A stretch of 64,000 bases of DNA. It comes from Acephala macrosclerotiorum (lineage: Eukaryota; Ascomycota; Leotiomycetes; Helotiales; Mollisiaceae). Shown one piece after another: positions 1 through 11,090 of the stretch; within the stretch, counting starts at the first letter, position 1, and each line of letters starts with the position of its first letter. The notes beneath the pieces were generated by a model that searched no databases, was not told the DNA's origin, and saw nothing but the letters and a program-made list of their open reading frames with translations. Location: the NCBI GenBank assembly GCA_014904845.1, contig MU119268.1, positions 164,209 to 228,208 on the forward strand. Direction: 5' to 3'. The position numbers were made by a program, and so were the translations under genes.

Positions 1-1343
1 AATCGGGCGATCTGGGGCGTCAAACATAACACAAACACGAGAAACTAAGATGGATGGGCAAGATCTGATCTTTCCGGGAAGCTGCTTTGTCTAGAACATT
101 GTTGAAGGATTCTGAGTGGTTGAGGGGAAGCGCTTATGTGAACATCAGGACATTGTTTCTAGCAAGATGCAGAAGGCTTCTTTCGCATTGCTTTCTGCCG
201 TCTGCAATAATGTCGGCTAGTTTGAAGTGGCCTGGAGGCATTTCCGTACCGATCCCTGGATGTTCTATCAGTATCGAGAGAATCTTGAATGTTTGTCTTG
301 ACAAAACAAGCTAAATGCAACGCGGGGATAATTCGCGCTCATGCTATACGATATAAGTATAAAATCCGACTGCAGAAGGTTGAACACCACCCTGCTCGAG
401 GACCAGCTCGTATCCGGTTTGCTGGCCAAACGACAACTAACAGCAAACTTATGAGTTAACGCAAAAGCGAGAAAGGCCAATTACAGCTTTGTATCGCGAA
501 AATATATTTTCTCGTGAAAAATTTTAAGAATGCCAAGGATAATCAGGTGATGATGCTTGCTATGAATGCCTGAGGCAACACGAGGCAGCAACATGAATGT
601 GGCCCCCAATTGAAAGCCAGAGCCGCAACTGCAAGACAACGTGGGCAAAGCAAAACCTTCTCTCTTCATCATCGCTCTGCCGTCGAGTATATCAGCTTAA
701 CTGGGCGTTCCTGCATATCGCAAGGTCGATGTCGTTGACGCGGGAGAGTTCACACTCATCCAAATTCCTCGTCAGAAAAGTGAGGCGTGCTGCCGAGAGC
801 AGAAAATAGGCAGCACACCGACAGGGCGCTGTCGCACGCCTCACCTCACTCATCTTCACACTCTCTGTTCAGACTTTCCCTCTTATTCTCTTACTCCACG
901 CCGGTGCCCGCATGATTCGATGATATGATCATTCTATTCCCACTTCCTGCTTTATTATCTACTTCGACCAATCGTGCGTTGTTCTTGGGCAGGTCTCGGA
1001 AGGGCGCTCGTAGCCTTTTTCACTCACCGAGATCCTAGGCCAGCGCCCCCCTTTTTTTTGCCCAATCCGCGAGAGAGATATAGTTCTGAGTCTGCCTTGC
1101 GTGTCCCTACGAACCAACAATTCTCTCACCTTCAGATCCAAGGACTCACGAACCAAGTGTCGCCCAACGAGAGAGTAACGAAGCAGACGAGTTTTCTGTT
1201 GTTTTGATGGGCGATATCTAGTTGCTCTTAAACTCTGGCGCTGGAAAGCGTTCACGAGGATCTCGGCCGCCGGAAACCCGCCGAGTAGTGACTGTCAGAG
1301 GCACCGGTTTGATTTACCCCAGGCAACATTGCGCTTTTAGCTA
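1..1343. other. Upstream intergenic region of the first zinc-finger gene
   Basis: No open frame here looks coding: the longest run only 60-100 codons and overlap on both strands. The stretch after about 840 is pyrimidine-rich and probably holds the promoter and 5' leader of the zinc-finger gene that starts at 1361. The one notable structure is the three-way inverted repeat at 780-844, listed separately. Confidence 0.5.
780..844. other. Perfect three-way-junction inverted repeat
   Basis: Three perfect stems nest within 65 nt. GTGAGGCG at 780-787 pairs with CGCCTCAC at 837-844 (8 bp). TGCTGCC at 788-794 pairs with GGCAGCA at 809-815 (7 bp, 14-nt loop). CGACAG at 819-824 pairs with CTGTCG at 829-834 (6 bp, GGCG loop). 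The linkers are 0, 3 and 2 nt, so all 21 pairs are unmismatched. It lies about 520 nt upstream of the zinc-finger start codon. It could be a structured RNA in a long 5' leader, a small non-coding RNA, or a DNA cruciform or transposon footprint. I see no hammerhead core bases and no tRNA features. Confidence 0.55.
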
Positions 1344-1355
1344 ATGTCTCTCTAG
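1344..1355 (+). promoter_or_regulatory. Four-codon upstream ORF (Met-Ser-Leu-stop)
   Basis: ATG TCT CTC TAG ends five bases before the predicted main ATG at 1361. A ribosome starting here would stop almost on top of the real start, a spacing that in fungi can dampen translation or force leaky scanning or re-initiation. The regulatory role is inferred; only the reading frame is seen. Confidence 0.4.
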
Positions 1356-1360
1356 ACATC

Positions 1361-4300
1361 ATGGCGCATCAGTCGAATTATTATCGAAGTGGCCCTCGTA
1401 CAGTACGCCAAAATTTCACCTCCGTTCTAGGTCCCTGTCCTGATAAACTTGCGTTGTAGTACATGCCTTCTCTTTCTTCGATCAGCTCCACAGACTCAGG
1501 ACATTTCCATGGACATACCAGGGAGATGAGACCGCCTATTCCCCCACCTGTGGAGGTCGCAGATTTGAACATTTCAAGGACGCTTCCAAGTCCAACGGCC
1601 GCTGCATCCAGCAATTTGGAACTTCTTCCACCTCCAGGCCCAGGATATGCAGAGATGTCTTATGGAACTCCCAACAATGGCAGGATGTATCAGTTCCCTG
1701 GAGATGGCCAGCCCATACGTCCATCTCAGGATCCAATTCAAAATTGGTACACTACCCAAGACGGACCTTGGACGCATGTTTCCAAGGTGACACCAGTCAT
1801 ATCAGATATCATTTCAGATGGTAGATTCCAGTCCAAGCAGACTGGTAGTCGCAATCATAATGCATCTGTGGGTCAGTATAGACAGCCAAATCCATCCGAG
1901 GCTGGGTCATTTCATTTTGGTGCTCCTGGTGTTCCACATTCGGATTCTGGTTATGGCACTCGGCGCAGTGTTGCAAATACTTCCGTCTTCAGTGGCGATG
2001 CTCCAGAGCGGGATCAGGATTGCCACAGTCTTGTGGGCCATGTGGAGAGCTATCAGCCCTTTGGATATATTGAGGAGATGCAGCAGCGTGATGAAAGATC
2101 TCTCGAGTCATGGAATACTTCTGTTTCTACGCTTTCAGAGTCACGTGGCTTGGTATGTCAGAACTGCCACAGGACAGTTAAGACACAATCTGAGATGAAG
2201 TATTATTGTCATCGCACTTACATGATTTAGCTAATCAAGAGTAGGAAGCATGAGCTTCGGCATACGAAGCCATTTGAATGCCAAGTCCAGGGATGCAATC
2301 GGACTGAGGGATTCTCCACACCGAACGATCTGGAGAGGCATATGAAGAGTAAACACTCTGAACTACTAACCAGCTCTACTGGGATCAAAAAGTACCGATG
2401 TCTTGTTTCCGGATGCAAGTCTAAGGATAAGGCGTGGCCACGTCTGGACAATTTCAAAAGCCATCTCAAGCGGGTTCATCAACTCCGGAATGACGAGGAC
2501 ATGGATAGTATGGTGAAAAGGTGTGTACTTCCTTCCCATGGATATCGACGTCGAATCCACTAATGCTACTCATAGCGGAGAGTTTTGGGACCAGCCTAGC
2601 CTTCATGTTGTTCATGAATTGTCCGTTGAGCAGCATACTCTTCCAGACCTTGCCCAGCCTCCAGCGAGCTTTGCCCCCCAGGAGAACTTTTCCAGACCAC
2701 AGATTGGATCTTCATGGACACCATATCCACAGGCCATTGAACCAGCACATGATCTGATAGCCCCCAAGGGCCCCCAAGCAGGATTGTATGACTCCAGATC
2801 CTCCACCTCAGACGAAAGATCTCCTCTTCCTGAGGCACCCCAGCAGAACATCGTCAAACCTGGCGATGTGCATCTGCGGAGTTACGTCCCGGAAAGTATC
2901 CCATTGGATAGAATGTCTTTGGTCTCAGCGGGCCACGACGAACTAGCCGTGTCAAAATCCGATCAAGCAAGGTCTCATGCAAGTCTAAAAGTCAGCCCCC
3001 AAGGTAAGGCGCTAAGGCAAAACAATAACGTATCAACCGCAACTGCCACACTTCAAGCTATCAAAACCGTATTGGCTGAATTGGACCTTCCGGAGATGTC
3101 CAATGAGAACGCATCCAGTGGAGATTTGGAACGGAGCAGTCTGCCTAATGTGACCAGCGCACCAAGAGAAACCTGGAACGATGGTCCAAATCCGGCGATG
3201 AGAGTCCACGAAAAGAGCACTGCGGATACAGCGCCAACTCCTCAGGTGACAAAGGACTCTCAGATCGAAAAGAAGGCAGCGGAAGTTCTTAAGATTTTCA
3301 CTAACCTTGGCTTCACACTCTCCAAAGACCCAGCCCATTCTCCTAAACAACACAACGTTGGATCAGCTGCCAGCCACAGGAGCGAAAATCAAGTAACCTG
3401 TCAAACCTGCAAGAAGTTCACCGGTCGTCCTTGTGAGCTCAAGTACGTCTTCTCATTCTCTTGACTTTCTGGCGGGCGTTGATTGATCATAATAGGAAGC
3501 ACATGAAGCGTCACGAGCGGCCGTATGGCTGCACATTCTTGACTTGCAATAAGGTATTCGGTAGCAAAAACGACTGGAAACGTCACGAAAACTCCCAACA
3601 CTTCCACCTCGAAATCTGGCGCTGCTCCGACCTCAAACCTGACGAAAGTCCCTGCACCAAAGTCTGCTATCGCCGCCTGACCTTCCAAGAACATCTTAAG
3701 AAGGATCATCATATCGAAGACGAAGCTATTATCAAGGCGAAAACGGAGACCTGCCGTCTAGGAAGAAACTGCCAAGCTCGCTTCTGGTGCGGATTCTGTG
3801 GAAAATCTGTTGATCTGAAGAAGAAGGGCCTCGAAGCATGGACCGAACGCTTCGATCATATCGACGACCATTTCATGGGACGCGGGATGCAGAAACAGAG
3901 CATCCGTGAATGGATTCCTGTTGATAGCGACAAGCCCAAAGGAGACGTTGCCAGTCCGCCTATTTTTGGAGAGTCATCGGATAAAGAGAGTCCCCAGGGT
4001 TCCGAGCATTCGGAGGGGTCTCCAACCGGCAGTTCGTCCGATGCTACAGTGAGCAATCCAGGGGAAAGTCCAGCTACTGCGATCAACCTTGAAGCTTCAG
4101 ATCCTGTGGGGTCCAAGAGACGCGCGGAAGAGGTGGAGAGCAGCAGGGCTCCGAAGCGAAGCAAAACTGCTGCAGTGTTTGAGAAGGTTGTTTACTGCGT
4201 AAGTACTCGCTGAAACAGGATCGGATTATAGCTAAAATTTTCGTAGTGCGAATGCGGGTCTCCTCACAATCCTAGACTACACTTTAGTTGCTCGACCTGC

Positions 4301-4390
4301 GATAAATCTCACAGGTGGTGTTTAGATTGCCAAGAGAAAGTTGAGAGGGTTATTCAAGACCCCTCGCCTGACCCTTCACCGGCTTCTTGA
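1361..4390 (+). CDS. C2H2 zinc-finger protein, six exons
   Basis: This is a probable DNA-binding transcription regulator of 923 residues. The exons I read are 1361-1402, 1460-2199, 2245-2520, 2576-3442, 3496-4198 and 4247-4390. All five introns (45-57 nt) keep phase and have GT-AG ends. Finger 1 is C247-x2-C250-x12-H263-x3-H267 and is created by splicing exon 2 to exon 3. Two atypical C-x4-C fingers follow, near residues 272-297 and 313-340. After a Ser/Pro-rich linker come C628-x2-C631-x12-H644-x3-H648 and an SKNDWKRH-type finger near 650-680. The last exon adds a Cys-rich tail (CECG, CSTC, WCLDC), then a short Pro/Ser end. The target genes are unknown. A shorter start at Met 1463 would lose only 16 residues. 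The next gene downstream shares the SKN-D/E-WKRH module. Confidence 0.85.
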
Positions 4391-6601
4391 GCATGTTGCT
4401 CGCGGTCTACGTTTCGGTTCTCCTTCTATCGAGCTCTTTCTTCATAATTATACCTTTATATTGACGATCGTATGACGGCGTTGGGCCAAAAGACTCCTGG
4501 GATAGAATATTCGGGATTATCGGAGTAGAAGGAGGATAATGTAACCTGGTCTTTGCGGGAGTCAGGCCTTTGATTGCATCCAAATCTTTACCCATATACT
4601 GTAGTACATGCAATGATGCCTAGACCTTCAATTCTGGAATACCACCCACATTTCGCATCCCCCCATTCTCACTCAATAGACACATCACATTCTGCACTGA
4701 GCAACACAATACGTCCCGATCCGAATAAATTATCGACCTCGTCGCTGTATTGAGCCTAAACATTGACCACACAGAAGTCCAACATTTCTCAGCCGTACCT
4801 GAACCACCCATTCTACCAGAACGATTTGAAAATCTATAAATTGCCAACACTGATTGATTCTGGGTGCCAATAAAGCCCCAAGCGGGAGCCTGGAACGCCT
4901 TACCCTAAATCCACACCGAACATGTTCATCAATGGTGTACTGACCCTGCCCCTCATTCGCTATCCCTCAATTATGAAAGTGGCTGGGGAGCGCCCCGACG
5001 GGCGCACCCTGCAGACCACCCGCAGAACTCGGTGACCCGCAACGCTCTAGCCCACAGATCGAGACACCCCACATCAGTATGCGTCTCTCACCAGAGTCGG
5101 GCGTAAGGGTGAAGTGAGGCCGCCTGCAGGAGGGCATTTGGAGATTAACACGCCCCAAATTCCATCGCAACACACCATACCCAAGGGCGGAGCCTCCTCT
5201 AGTCCTGTTACGGTCAGCGACTGTGCTAGCAATTCATAGCAAGCCTCTATCTCGCATTGTCGCATTCACACCCTCTTCCCCCTCGATATCAAACATAGCG
5301 ATATAGGCGCTGAAGTCGAGCCTCCGTATGCTTGTGACCAATTACAGGAAGTTAGGTATGGCGTTATTGGTAGGTTCAACTCGCAACTAAGCCGCCTTGG
5401 TGTTGTATTCTACCCAAATGCGGAGACGGTCGCATCTTGGGGGCTGGAAGCAGGTGATGCTGTGTCTCACGAACACCGATCCTGTTCCCAACTTGAGACT
5501 GCTGGCTTTCTGCTAAAGATGTAGAAGGGAAAGAAGGAAGAGAAGACGGGGAACATTCGATAACAGGACTGTATTACTGGAGATGACTCAATGGCGCACA
5601 CCGGGCGGTATATTCAAGACCTTCATCGCAAGGAATGTCTTTCCATCGAAGCCGAAGTCTGCCTGCTGGACGCCTCGCCCGCCCTATTGCGTCTATATAC
5701 GTCCCCCGCACATTGATTGGACGCAGCTGCGACCGGTTTGCAAAAGAAAAAGCATTTGCCCTCCTGAATGCCCGGCGATCGAAACGGCCCATGGAACGTG
5801 GGTCGAATTGTTGATGCCCTCTTTCTCCCTCTCTCACCTCTGCCAGCTGCCGTCCTGCGAGTCTGCCGCTCCCTGTCCTCCCACAGTCCACAAGAGGCGC
5901 AGTCAGGTCCCCCTCCTCCACCAAACAAGCCCACTACCAGAGGACCCAGGGGTACAGTATGCATATGCATTCCTAGCTGGTGAGCTGTTTGGGCCTGTCT
6001 CCTTATCAATCCTTGCCGTAAGGTGCAGTCGGTCTGGGTTGAAGAACTTGAGGCTCTTTTGACAAGAGTCAGTGACCGCACACCGGGATTGGCGTCCAAC
6101 GCCATGAGAGGGATGGGTTCCAGCAGAAAGGGCATTTTGTGGAGGATGTGCTGGGGCTTGGGTAGCGTCGTGGACTGTACATTATGCTCGTCGTCCTTCC
6201 TCTCTGATTTTTTGATGTTTGTTTCAACTGCGCCCATTATTGATTCTTGCGACTTCGCCTCGATACTACCACCTCTCACCTGATCTCGGAATCCGTGACG
6301 CCGATTGTATGTATTGTGTGGATTGTTCATAGATGATAACCTCCCTTTGTGTACAAAAAACCCGAAAATCTGTTTGTCTTCGAGGTTGAGCCGTAAGCGT
6401 TAGCTCCATTTTTGTTCAACGCGCACCCAATAAACACTTGACTAATTTTCAACGATCAAGATCTCTCAACGACAGCAAACAGACACAAGATCACGTTGTT
6501 ATTCAGAACTTCGTCGATCTTATTTGTTTCATTTGCTTCCCCATTTCACAACTGAAATCCGCACCGCGTCGATCTTGCTCCCACCACAACCACCCACCAC
6601 A
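4391..6601. other. Intergenic region between the two zinc-finger genes
   Basis: This 2.2-kb stretch contains the 3' flank of the first zinc-finger gene and the promoter and leader of the second (CT- and CA-rich just before 6602). The only long open frame is the doubtful minus-strand one at 5623-6330, listed separately. I see no repeats or RNA genes. Confidence 0.5.
5623..6330 (-). CDS. Doubtful 235-residue open frame
   Basis: The frame begins at a true ATG at 6330 and runs for 235 codons, divergent from the zinc-finger gene at 6602. The product has a Gly run (GGGGG), an Arg-rich middle and no recognisable domain, signal peptide or membrane segment. Near the start a CAG-GTGAGA sequence could be a splice donor, so the frame may be only partly exonic. 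It may equally be a chance frame in moderately GC-rich promoter DNA. I do not recognise it and give it low confidence. Confidence 0.2.
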   Translation of the reverse strand: MNNPHNTYNRRHGFRDQVRGGSIEAKSQESIMGAVETNIKKSERKDDEHNVQSTTLPKPQHILHKMPFLLEPIPLMALDANPGVRSLTLVKRASSSSTQTDCTLRQGLIRRQAQTAHQLGMHMHTVPLGPLVVGLFGGGGGPDCASCGLWEDRERQTRRTAAGRGERGRKRASTIRPTFHGPFRSPGIQEGKCFFFCKPVAAASNQCAGDVYRRNRAGEASSRQTSASMERHSLR

Positions 6602-8380
6602 ATGGCCTACAATCAAATGCCTTATGGTTCCCAAGGACCACCACCATTCTTCCACAGTAGTATGGCTCAGGCTGAATTCCAAGGCGAAGAAGAAGCCGAG
6701 ATCAACTCCTCATGGTATTCCCACGTCGATCCATCCATGAGCCAAATCGACCCATTAATCCTTGGCCTCGCGATGAACAACGCTCCTCCTTCTCAGATGA
6801 CCTTCCAGGTTCAAAACCAGGTACACCTTCAGGGCAGCGAGTACAGTCAACAAACTATCCAGCGCTTTATGGACGAGCACGAACGAAGCAGCTTGTTTAA
6901 TCCTCCTTCCATTCATAACAGCCAAGTGTTCCCCCGTGGCGTCAATCGACCAGGTGCTCCTACGCAGGCTCTACCCCAAGTCAACTCCGGCTTCATGAGA
7001 AATGCATCCCCATCCCTGTCCCAAGGTTTATCTTCAGCGACCAGTGCTCCGAGTCCCAATACGGAATATGACTGGTACCCGGAGTCACGCTTCCATTCCC
7101 AACATCGCGAAGAATACAACATTCATGCGGATTACTATGCATCCCCTCCCTCATTTGCGAGCTCCCCTCCAGCTATGGATTCTCACTTCTACCAACAATA
7201 CTCCCTTCCAGCAGCAGTTGGCAACTCCTGCGTTAATATGTCACAAGTTCAAGGTTTCGCCGACCCGCAGGAAGTCACGTTTGAGGCAGATGAGAGCTAC
7301 GACGATACCGTATTGAAGGATGAATATAACATGAGCTTCGAGAAAAACTCGATCAAGACCGAGTCTCGCCAGCCTGAATCCCATTTGTACGAATATCATA
7401 CCGACTCCGCAGTTGGCTCTTCTATCAAGGACGCCCCGTCTCCTGATGAGATCTCTACCCAATCGATCCACGCCGGCGACGATGCTGCTTCTGATATCGA
7501 CGCAGAAGGCGAAGCAGACAACGATGATATTATTGAAGTCGAACAAGCCTCTGATACCGAATACACCCCACGCAGCACCAGAACCCGAAAGCGCCCCACA
7601 ACTACTCCTAAGTCCACTTCAACTCCCAACAAGACTCGGGGTCGCGTAACAAAGTCAACTCCAAACAAGGCAGGAAAATTGACTTGCAAGAGCTGTGATA
7701 TACTCTTCAAGGATATTGCTACTCTTACCAAGCATATCGCCACAGCTCATACCCGTGCGTTTGTCTGCGTCTTCGCCTTCGCCGGTTGCGCATCTACATT
7801 CGCCAGCAAGAACGAGTGGAAGAGACATGTCTCTAGTCAACACCTGAATCTTACTGCTTGGGTCTGCGAGATTGGTACTTGTGGCAAGATTCACAACCAC
7901 AGTTCCTCAAAGTCTGGCGGAGCAGTATTGGGTACCAAGGGAGGATCAGAGTTCAATCGCAAGGACCTCTTCACACAACATCTCCGCCGTATGCATGCTC
8001 CGCATTCTGTTAAGCGCAAGAAGGAGGTTGATGAAAAGTGGGAGAAGGAATTGAAGGACTTGCAGGTTTCTTGCTTGAAGGTTAAGAGAGAGGCTCCCAC
8101 CAAGCTGGGTTGCTGCGTTGATGGCTGTCCTGCTGTGTTCGAGGGTCCGAACACTTGGGATGATAGAATGGAACACGTCGGAAAGCACTTGGAGAAGGCT
8201 GCGGCTGCTGGTGAGAGAGATATTGGTCGGGTCGTTGATCAAGGAAAGGATCGATATCTGGTTTCTTGGGCTCTGCGCGAGCGAATCATCGAGGAGCGAC
8301 CAGACCACACACTCAGATTGTGCGTTGGCAAGAAGGATAACTCTGCAGATGACGAGGATGCCGAAGGCGAGATGGAGTGA
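6602..8380 (+). CDS. C2H2 zinc-finger protein, single exon
   Basis: This is a probable transcription regulator of 592 residues. The first ATG with a good context (CACAATGGCC) is at 6602; the frame is open further upstream but has no ATG there. The first 290 residues are rich in Gln, Pro and Ser, as in activation domains. An acidic stretch (about 300-335) and a basic Thr/Lys/Arg stretch (about 335-358) follow. Fingers start at C362-x2-C365 (CKSCDILF) and continue with the SKNEWKRHVSSQH finger (about 386-414), a split C-x4-C...H-x3-H unit ending in HLRRMH (about 419-463) and a last Cys/His unit (GCCVDGCPAVF...HVGKH, about 500-530). The fungal SKN-E/D-WKRH finger block also occurs in the upstream neighbour, so the two genes may be old paralogues. 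The role is unknown. Confidence 0.88.
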   Translation: MAYNQMPYGSQGPPPFFHSSMAQAEFQGEEEAEINSSWYSHVDPSMSQIDPLILGLAMNNAPPSQMTFQVQNQVHLQGSEYSQQTIQRFMDEHERSSLFNPPSIHNSQVFPRGVNRPGAPTQALPQVNSGFMRNASPSLSQGLSSATSAPSPNTEYDWYPESRFHSQHREEYNIHADYYASPPSFASSPPAMDSHFYQQYSLPAAVGNSCVNMSQVQGFADPQEVTFEADESYDDTVLKDEYNMSFEKNSIKTESRQPESHLYEYHTDSAVGSSIKDAPSPDEISTQSIHAGDDAASDIDAEGEADNDDIIEVEQASDTEYTPRSTRTRKRPTTTPKSTSTPNKTRGRVTKSTPNKAGKLTCKSCDILFKDIATLTKHIATAHTRAFVCVFAFAGCASTFASKNEWKRHVSSQHLNLTAWVCEIGTCGKIHNHSSSKSGGAVLGTKGGSEFNRKDLFTQHLRRMHAPHSVKRKKEVDEKWEKELKDLQVSCLKVKREAPTKLGCCVDGCPAVFEGPNTWDDRMEHVGKHLEKAAAAGERDIGRVVDQGKDRYLVSWALRERIIEERPDHTLRLCVGKKDNSADDEDAEGEME

Positions 8381-9299
8381 GATTCTTTTGGGATCACGAG
8401 TATTGTACTGGATTAGGATGTTGGATTTATACTTTGATTTTCACGGCGTTTATTTGGGACACACAAACGGATGATACCTGGGCTTGCCTTTTCACGATTA
8501 ATTATCGGGAACGGGGCATTTGGAGGATGTCCCTCTTTACGAAAGACATCTGAATTTCACGAATAATGATTGGAAGGGAGACTTTGGGAGCATGTTCCTT
8601 CCTCCTTACGACGAACGAATTCACGAAATACATAGAGCGCAGATTTTCTTCTTTCTGCAAAAAGAATCAAAATGCAACTTGTAAAATACTTCACGTTTTT
8701 CAATCCCAAGTGATCAATATACCTGGAAGCCTCTATTGGCTCGTGCTTTGGAATGTTTACTCTTTTCCCGTTGTCGCTAATGTCCCGAGTTAACTGGTAC
8801 ATTCGCGAACTAGCAGTCCACTTCGCAGTAGATTGTTCTCCTCTTAATTCCAAACTACCACCGGATTTCTCCTTCGTGGACGCCCACTCACTGTCCACTC
8901 GATCGCGATCATATCGTTACCATGATGGCGGCACAGTGATCACTGTCAGAGCGCTTAAGCATATGCGCATGCAGCCCCCCTTTCCGCCACCCACCATCTC
9001 GGGACACTCGAAACAAAAGTATGAAACATTAAGCGCTCCCCTTCTGGAATGTTTATTAGTTATGGTTGTTCCTCCTTCCTTTTGCAGTGGAGATCTCCGC
9101 TGCAGGTAAGATTAGGTGAGATCGATGTTGGTGTTTTGAAACCTGCCACGTGGGTTGAGGAACTTGGGAATGTGGTCGCAGCTTCGCAGGTGGCTTGCAG
9201 ATTGTTTCGAGATCGAAGCTGAGGTTGAAACAATAGTAGGGCGGATATCGAAGCTTCTTGCGTGCAGGCTGTTTTCTATCTGCTGGAAGAGGTAGAGAA
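8381..9299. other. Intergenic region without a recognisable gene
   Basis: Only short overlapping open frames are present, the best being 113 codons on the minus strand at 8557-8898, with no domain signature. The region runs from the 3' flank of the zinc-finger gene into the degenerate repeat array. Confidence 0.45.
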
Positions 9300-10190
9300 G
9301 TTGGGGCATGCACATAAAAGGGGTGGTTCGCGTGAGTTCGCTTCAATCAAGGGGCAAGTAAGTCGCGTAGCGGTTGCCCCTGGCTTCCCACCGCCACACG
9401 CCTCTTCTATTCTATAGTCGACTGCCAATTGATTGTTTATTACATAAGCTATCATGTGTATAATGCATCTCAAGTTCTATTCGGTTAATCGTGTGGAAAA
9501 CGGCGGCATTTATTGAGTTGTCTGCTAGTGTTCGGCTAAACAAGGTGTAAATCACAAACCAACTACCCCCTGCATCTACCTGCCTTGCACTTCTCCTATC
9601 TTATACATGATGTTTAATCGATTGTCCATTATGCAAGTATTGTTTTGTAAGCCGACTTGTAATTCTATTCCGTTTGTCTTGCGCAAAAGGGCCGGATGTC
9701 TTGGATGTGCACGTATGCTCGCCAAAACAAGGGGAAGTCATAGGAGCAAACGAGCTCCTGTCCCCCACCGCTATAAGTTTCTTTCTTCTTATATAAGAAG
9801 GCAAATGAGTTATCTTATATACATGCTATAATATTGCAAGTGGAATACTAACTCTGTTCGGTTAATCGTGTGGAAAGGGGCGGCGTATATCAGGGGTCAT
9901 CGGCCAATGTTTGGTTCAAGCGAGCAGGTTAGGGCAGCGGTTATCCCCACCTTCTACTTTTCTTATATTATCCACGTTAGCAAAATTATTACTTATTACC
10001 CAAAGTATAACTGGGGAAGTGCAAATGCACCTCCGTTCAGTTAACCTCGTGCAAAAGGGTCGTAAGTGTAAGTAGATTCACGTATGTTCACTTCAACAAA
10101 AGAATTAGTCGCGGAAAGCGACGATGTCCGCATTTAAGTTTCTTTGCTTATTCCAGACAAACAATCAATTATTTGCTATACAGACTTTGA
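9300..10190. repeat. Degenerate tandem array of about 185-bp units (five copies)
   Basis: Unit starts align at about 9300, 9480, 9669, 9857 and 10036, spaced 179-189 nt. Each begins with a version of TTCGGTTAATCGTGTGGAAA, continues with GGGCGGC-like and TTCGCTTCAA-like blocks and a CCCCACC block, and ends in an AT-rich TTATATACATGCTATAAT-like tail. The copies at 9480 and 9857 share the longest exact run, TTCGGTTAATCGTGTGGAAA. The others differ mainly by C/T and G/A changes and small gaps. No open frame is conserved between units, so this looks like a satellite or minisatellite, or the remains of a tandemly duplicated promoter. Confidence 0.65.
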
Positions 10191-10403
10191 TCTAGGAGGT
10201 CCGGTCACGATTCTGTTGGATTGAAGTTGTGGGAACAGGGGTGTTCGTGTGCCGGAGGAGAGATCTCCAGACATCTCGCGTGTAGCAGGGGTGCATGGGG
10301 AAGTTGCAGGCAATAGATGCATGGCCGCTACATCCTGCACAAGTGCGTCAGATTGCTCTTTGATATATTTACTACTGCATGACAAATCTAGCTATCTTTC
10401 CAG

Positions 10404-11080
10404 TCCGTTGATGGTATGAATCAAGACGGTCAATGCATCATTGGAGACTTCTCGGAACATCTCGCTTGCAGAAGAAATCGCGAAGGATGGATGTAGAGCT
10501 GCCAAATGCTGCATACGTTTGCCAGATTACAAGTCAAGCTGTTTCCTCAATTGATCCAGCGATTGGAGGCATCCGAATTTGAGAGTTACAAAGAACTTGG
10601 GGGGCATTGTGGGGGAGGTGAATGACTGGGAGTCCACAAGCAATGTCCGGGAGGATGCAAATGAGAATGTTAGCGACTACACGACTTGCAAAGTTCTTCA
10701 GAGGGAAATCAGACGTAAGCAACCTAACAGCTTCAATTAAAAGAGGTAAAATTTCATAGGAAGATGTGGGATGCTGCATCAAGTGAAACGATCGTGCTTC
10801 TCGGGGAATCTTTGGCATTTTCCCCGAAGGAAATGTCATCAACTCAACACTTCAATTTTTTTAGAGTGATTCTACGTTCCAGCATTTTGTATATGACAGA
10901 TACTGGATCATAAAAGGAGTGAGATTTAAGAGGTGAAGTGAGAATGTGAAGGACTTGAGCGAGGACATCCAAGTTCTCTTGGACCATTTTCCCGTGCTCC
11001 AACACGAAAGGAATAACCTCGAATCTTCCCCGACTCTCATATTTCTTACTTCATCTGTTCTTAGCTTTGCAATTATCTTC
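10404..11080 (-). pseudogene. Unrecognised helical-protein gene remnant
   Basis: Three coding-like segments follow each other on the minus strand in different frames. The first (upstream) lies at about 10890-11040 and includes the run VIPFVLEHGKMVQENLDVLA. The second is the frame at 10534-10842 (about 100 codons, including LPLLIEAVRLLTSDFPLKNF). The third lies at about 10404-10516 and includes HLAALHPSFAISSASEMF. All are rich in Leu/Ile/Val helices. I cannot join them with good introns, so I favour a decayed gene over an intact multi-exon one. The family is unknown. Confidence 0.3.
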
Positions 11081-11090
11081 ATATCACGTC

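Noticed and set aside
780..844. Hammerhead ribozyme
   Set aside because: It forms a three-way junction but lacks the CUGAUGA and GAAA core bases between the stems.
6524..6601. Upstream extension of the second zinc-finger gene
   Set aside because: The frame is open but has no ATG before 6602, and the sequence is a CT/CA-rich leader.
7241..7743. Minus-strand frames of 101 and 115 codons under the zinc-finger gene
   Set aside because: They are antisense shadows of the acidic and Ser/Thr-rich coding region and have no independent signals.
9300..10190. CRISPR array
   Set aside because: The repeat units are about 185 bp, degenerate and eukaryotic in context, without short identical repeats and unique spacers.
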